A DNA stretch of 64,000 nt. Source: Lacicoccus halitifaciens. GTDB lineage: Bacteria; Bacillota; Bacilli; Staphylococcales; Salinicoccaceae. Below the pieces are notes generated by a model. It saw nothing but the letters and a program-made list of their open reading frames with translations, was not told the DNA's origin and did not search any database. Position 1 is the first letter of the stretch. Each line of letters begins with the position of its first letter. This document shows, one piece after another, positions 61,838 through 64,000 of this stretch. The position numbers and the translations under genes are program-made. Location: the NCBI RefSeq assembly GCF_040544485.1, contig NZ_JBDZDV010000001.1, forward strand, positions 248,001 to 312,000, written 5' to 3'.

Positions 61838-64000
61838 TTAATCCTCCTGCACTTTCATTGCATTTTCTATGATATTTTGTTGTATCCTCTTGTAAGTTTC
61901 AGCATCGCCTTCAGCCGGTGATGACGATACCGGACGGCCGACATAGGAGCGCTTTACATTCTCCGGTAAAATGTCGAGTATCTTCGGTAAAACGGAGCTG
62001 TATGCACCCATGTTCTTAGGCTCTTCCTGGACGAAGCGGACTTCATCGAGATTTTCAATGCTTTCTAGCAGTTCTTTGATCTCTTCATCAGGGAACGGAT
62101 AGAGCTGTTCAATCCTTACGATCACCACTTCATCGGATGGATTGTCCCTGTGGTGCAAGAGCAGATCCACAGCCATTTTGCCATGTGCCAGGACGACCTT
62201 CTTCACTTTGGACTTGTCATGCTCTTCAACGATGACCTCCCTGAAATGGTTGCCGATGAAAGCGTCCAGTGGATCGCTGACCATCTGGTTTCTGAGCAGA
62301 CTTTTCGGTGTCATGATGACAAGCGGACGCATCTTTTCAGTGTTCAAATACTTTGCCTGCCTTCTCAACAGGTAGAAATAGTTTGCGGTGCTCGTCAGAT
62401 TTGCGACGGTCATATTATAGTTTGCACATAAATGAAGGAATCTCTCAAGCCTTGCGCTCGAGTGCTCCGGCCCCTGCCCTTCCTGTCCGTGAGGGAGGAA
62501 CAGGGTGAAACCACTCGTCTCTCCCCACTTTGCATTTCCGGATGACATGAAGTTATCAAAGTAAACCTGCGCCATGTTGGCAAAGTCACCGTATTGGGCT
62601 TCCCATATGACCATGGCTGCCTTGTTCTCCACGTTGTATCCATAGTCGAAGCCGACGACTGCTGCTTCGGACAGAGGTGAGTTATGGATGTCGAATGTGG
62701 CTTTGGCACCAGGGACATGGTGCAGCGGAATGAATTCCTCCCCGGTCTCGGAGTCATGGAGCACGGCATGCCTGTGGGCAAACGTCCCCCTCTGGGAATC
62801 CTGACCGGTCAATCTGATCGGCGTGCCGTCCTGATTGATCGTTGCAAATGCCAGCGCTTCAGCATGCGCCCAATCGACCAGTGCCGAATCGTCCTCGAAA
62901 GGCAGCTTGCGGCGGTCAAGCACCTGCCTCAGCTTCTTGAACACGGTGAAGTCTTCAGGATAATCGAACAGGGCCTCATTGATCTCCTCAAGCCTTTCAC
63001 GGGTGATCTCCGGCTCTTCTTCATTTGAAAGGCCTTCCTGGAATGCTTCCGGCGCCTCGATCGAGGATTTGATAACGGTATCATTTTTATCTATCTTATC
63101 ATGCGCTTCACGCATTCTTTTGAAGGCGTTGTCGATGATATCCTCTTTTTCCTCTTTGGAAATGACCTTTTCTTCAATGAGCTGGTTGCCGTAAATGTGC
63201 TCTATCGTGTCATGCGCTTTGACTTCCCTGTACAGCATGGGATTCGTCGTACTCGGTTCATCCATTTCATTATGGCCGAAACGGCGGTAGCCGATTAAGT
63301 TTATGACTGCATCCTTGTTGAATTCCTGACGGTACCTGAAGGCAAGTTCCATCGCCCTCATCACGTGCTCTGGTTTATCCGCATTGACATGGAAGACAGG
63401 CAGGTCAAAACTCAGTGCCGCTGCAGATGCGTGATCCGTCGAGCGGGCATCAAACTCCTCGGTGGTGAAACCGATACGGTTGTTCGCGATGATGTGTATG
63501 GAACCGCCTGTTCTGTAGCCGTCCAGATTCCCAAGGTTCAAAGTTTCAAAAACGACACCCTGCGCTGCGAAAGCGGCATCACCATGGACCATGACGGCAA
63601 GTGAACGGTTGAAGTCGAGCTCAGGAAATCCATTCCGGTCCGTCGTTTCCTGTTCAGCCCTCGTCTTACCCTGGATCACAGGGCTGACGACTTCGAGGTG
63701 GCTCGGGTTGTTGGCCAAAGTGATCTGCTGCTCTATACCTTTGTCAGTCCTCTTTTTGGAACCGCCGAGGTGATATTTGACATCTCCGACCCAGCCTGAA
63801 GTGAGGGTCAGTGAATCATCTTCAGGCAGGAACTTCATCGGGTCTGTATGCATGAATTCGCTGAGCATCATTTCATAAGGCTTTTGAAGGACATGTGTCA
63901 AAACGTTCAGGCGGCCCCTGTGAGCCATACCGATTTGAAGATTTGGAATTTCTTTCTCGGCCATAAGGGCGAGAAGATGATCGAGCATCGGTACTAAAGT
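61838..64000 (-). CDS. odhA: 2-oxoglutarate dehydrogenase E1 component (5' end outside window)
   Basis: Thiamine-diphosphate enzyme that decarboxylates 2-oxoglutarate in the TCA cycle. The frame is open to the right window edge, and TLVPMLDHLL there is internal sequence, so about 200 N-terminal residues are missing. The visible 720 residues contain GMAHRGRLNVLTHV, GDAAFAAQGVVFETL (ThDP site region) and FLPHGQEGQGPEHSSARLERFL, all OGDH-E1 blocks. odhB follows after 2 bases. Confidence 0.97.
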   Translation of the reverse strand, partial: TLVPMLDHLLALMAEKEIPNLQIGMAHRGRLNVLTHVLQKPYEMMLSEFMHTDPMKFLPEDDSLTLTSGWVGDVKYHLGGSKKRTDKGIEQQITLANNPSHLEVVSPVIQGKTRAEQETTDRNGFPELDFNRSLAVMVHGDAAFAAQGVVFETLNLGNLDGYRTGGSIHIIANNRIGFTTEEFDARSTDHASAAALSFDLPVFHVNADKPEHVMRAMELAFRYRQEFNKDAVINLIGYRRFGHNEMDEPSTTNPMLYREVKAHDTIEHIYGNQLIEEKVISKEEKEDIIDNAFKRMREAHDKIDKNDTVIKSSIEAPEAFQEGLSNEEEPEITRERLEEINEALFDYPEDFTVFKKLRQVLDRRKLPFEDDSALVDWAHAEALAFATINQDGTPIRLTGQDSQRGTFAHRHAVLHDSETGEEFIPLHHVPGAKATFDIHNSPLSEAAVVGFDYGYNVENKAAMVIWEAQYGDFANMAQVYFDNFMSSGNAKWGETSGFTLFLPHGQEGQGPEHSSARLERFLHLCANYNMTVANLTSTANYFYLLRRQAKYLNTEKMRPLVIMTPKSLLRNQMVSDPLDAFIGNHFREVIVEEHDKSKVKKVVLAHGKMAVDLLLHHRDNPSDEVVIVRIEQLYPFPDEEIKELLESIENLDEVRFVQEEPKNMGAYSSVLPKILDILPENVKRSYVGRPVSSSPAEGDAETYKRIQQNIIENAMKVQED

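Noticed and set aside
1..64000. CRISPR arrays, insertion sequences, prophage or toxin-antitoxin modules
   Set aside because: I saw no regularly spaced repeats, transposase or phage motifs, or toxin-antitoxin pairs.

Overview
The window looks like a chromosomal core segment of a Staphylococcaceae relative. The evidence is: tandem femA/femB-type peptidoglycan bridge genes; the parE-parC-alsT order; a lysine-riboswitch operon asd-dapA-dapB-dapD-dapL-alr-lysA followed by cspA; the acyP, xpaC-telA and cvfB genes; and odhA-odhB. All of these are arranged much as in Staphylococcus aureus. The base composition is clearly more GC-rich than Staphylococcus and many proteins carry acidic linkers. A Salinicoccus-like (moderately halophilic) species is my best guess; this is inference, not proof. 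I see no phage, insertion sequence, CRISPR array, rRNA or plasmid signature.

Layout. 1-4621: end of the haem operon (hemX partial, hemC, hemD, hemB, hemL). 4635-6435: a membrane-anchored cytochrome c and an AbrB-type membrane protein. 6474-10632: T-box leader, valS, folC. 10699-13640: two divergent YfcC-family carriers. 13676-17666: mscL, acnA (citB) and plsY, with candidate CcpC, CcpA and FapR sites. 17869-23778: parE, parC, alsT. 23850-27342: a DUF1002 secreted protein, an LCP-family ligase and a LexA-boxed Y-family polymerase. 27698-32770: a two-membrane-anchor protein and a three-gene FemABX cluster. 32771-33862: mostly gene-poor, with an inverted-repeat element, a tiny membrane protein and a GC-richer orphan stretch. 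33863-37924: tRNA-Val, cytidine deaminase-like gene, Na+/solute symporter, threonine aldolase, a KGG stress protein and a small membrane protein. 38064-44867: pepF, a DHA2 drug exporter, cvfB, a sirtuin and an ABC-F protein. 44870-52005: lysine riboswitch and the lysine/DAP operon. 52146-57580: cspA, DUF1033, acyP, xpaC, telA, an AEC permease and brnQ. 57693-64000: VWA protein, MoxR ATPase, DUF6501 protein, odhB and odhA (partial).

How the genes fit together. Cell-wall building recurs: DAP/lysine and D-alanine supply (asd to lysA), Fem-type interpeptide bridge synthesis and an LCP ligase. Central metabolism is represented by aconitase and 2-oxoglutarate dehydrogenase, and respiration by haem synthesis and a cytochrome c. 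I could not identify a convincing wholly new system. The best leads are regulatory or structural: the hairpin that masks the alsT ribosome-binding site, the 5'-terminal stem-loop of the KGG stress gene, the FapR-like operator at plsY, the CcpC/CcpA-like sites at acnA, the third FemABX paralogue, the inverted-repeat element near 33 kb, and the MoxR-VWA-DUF6501 cluster of unknown role.
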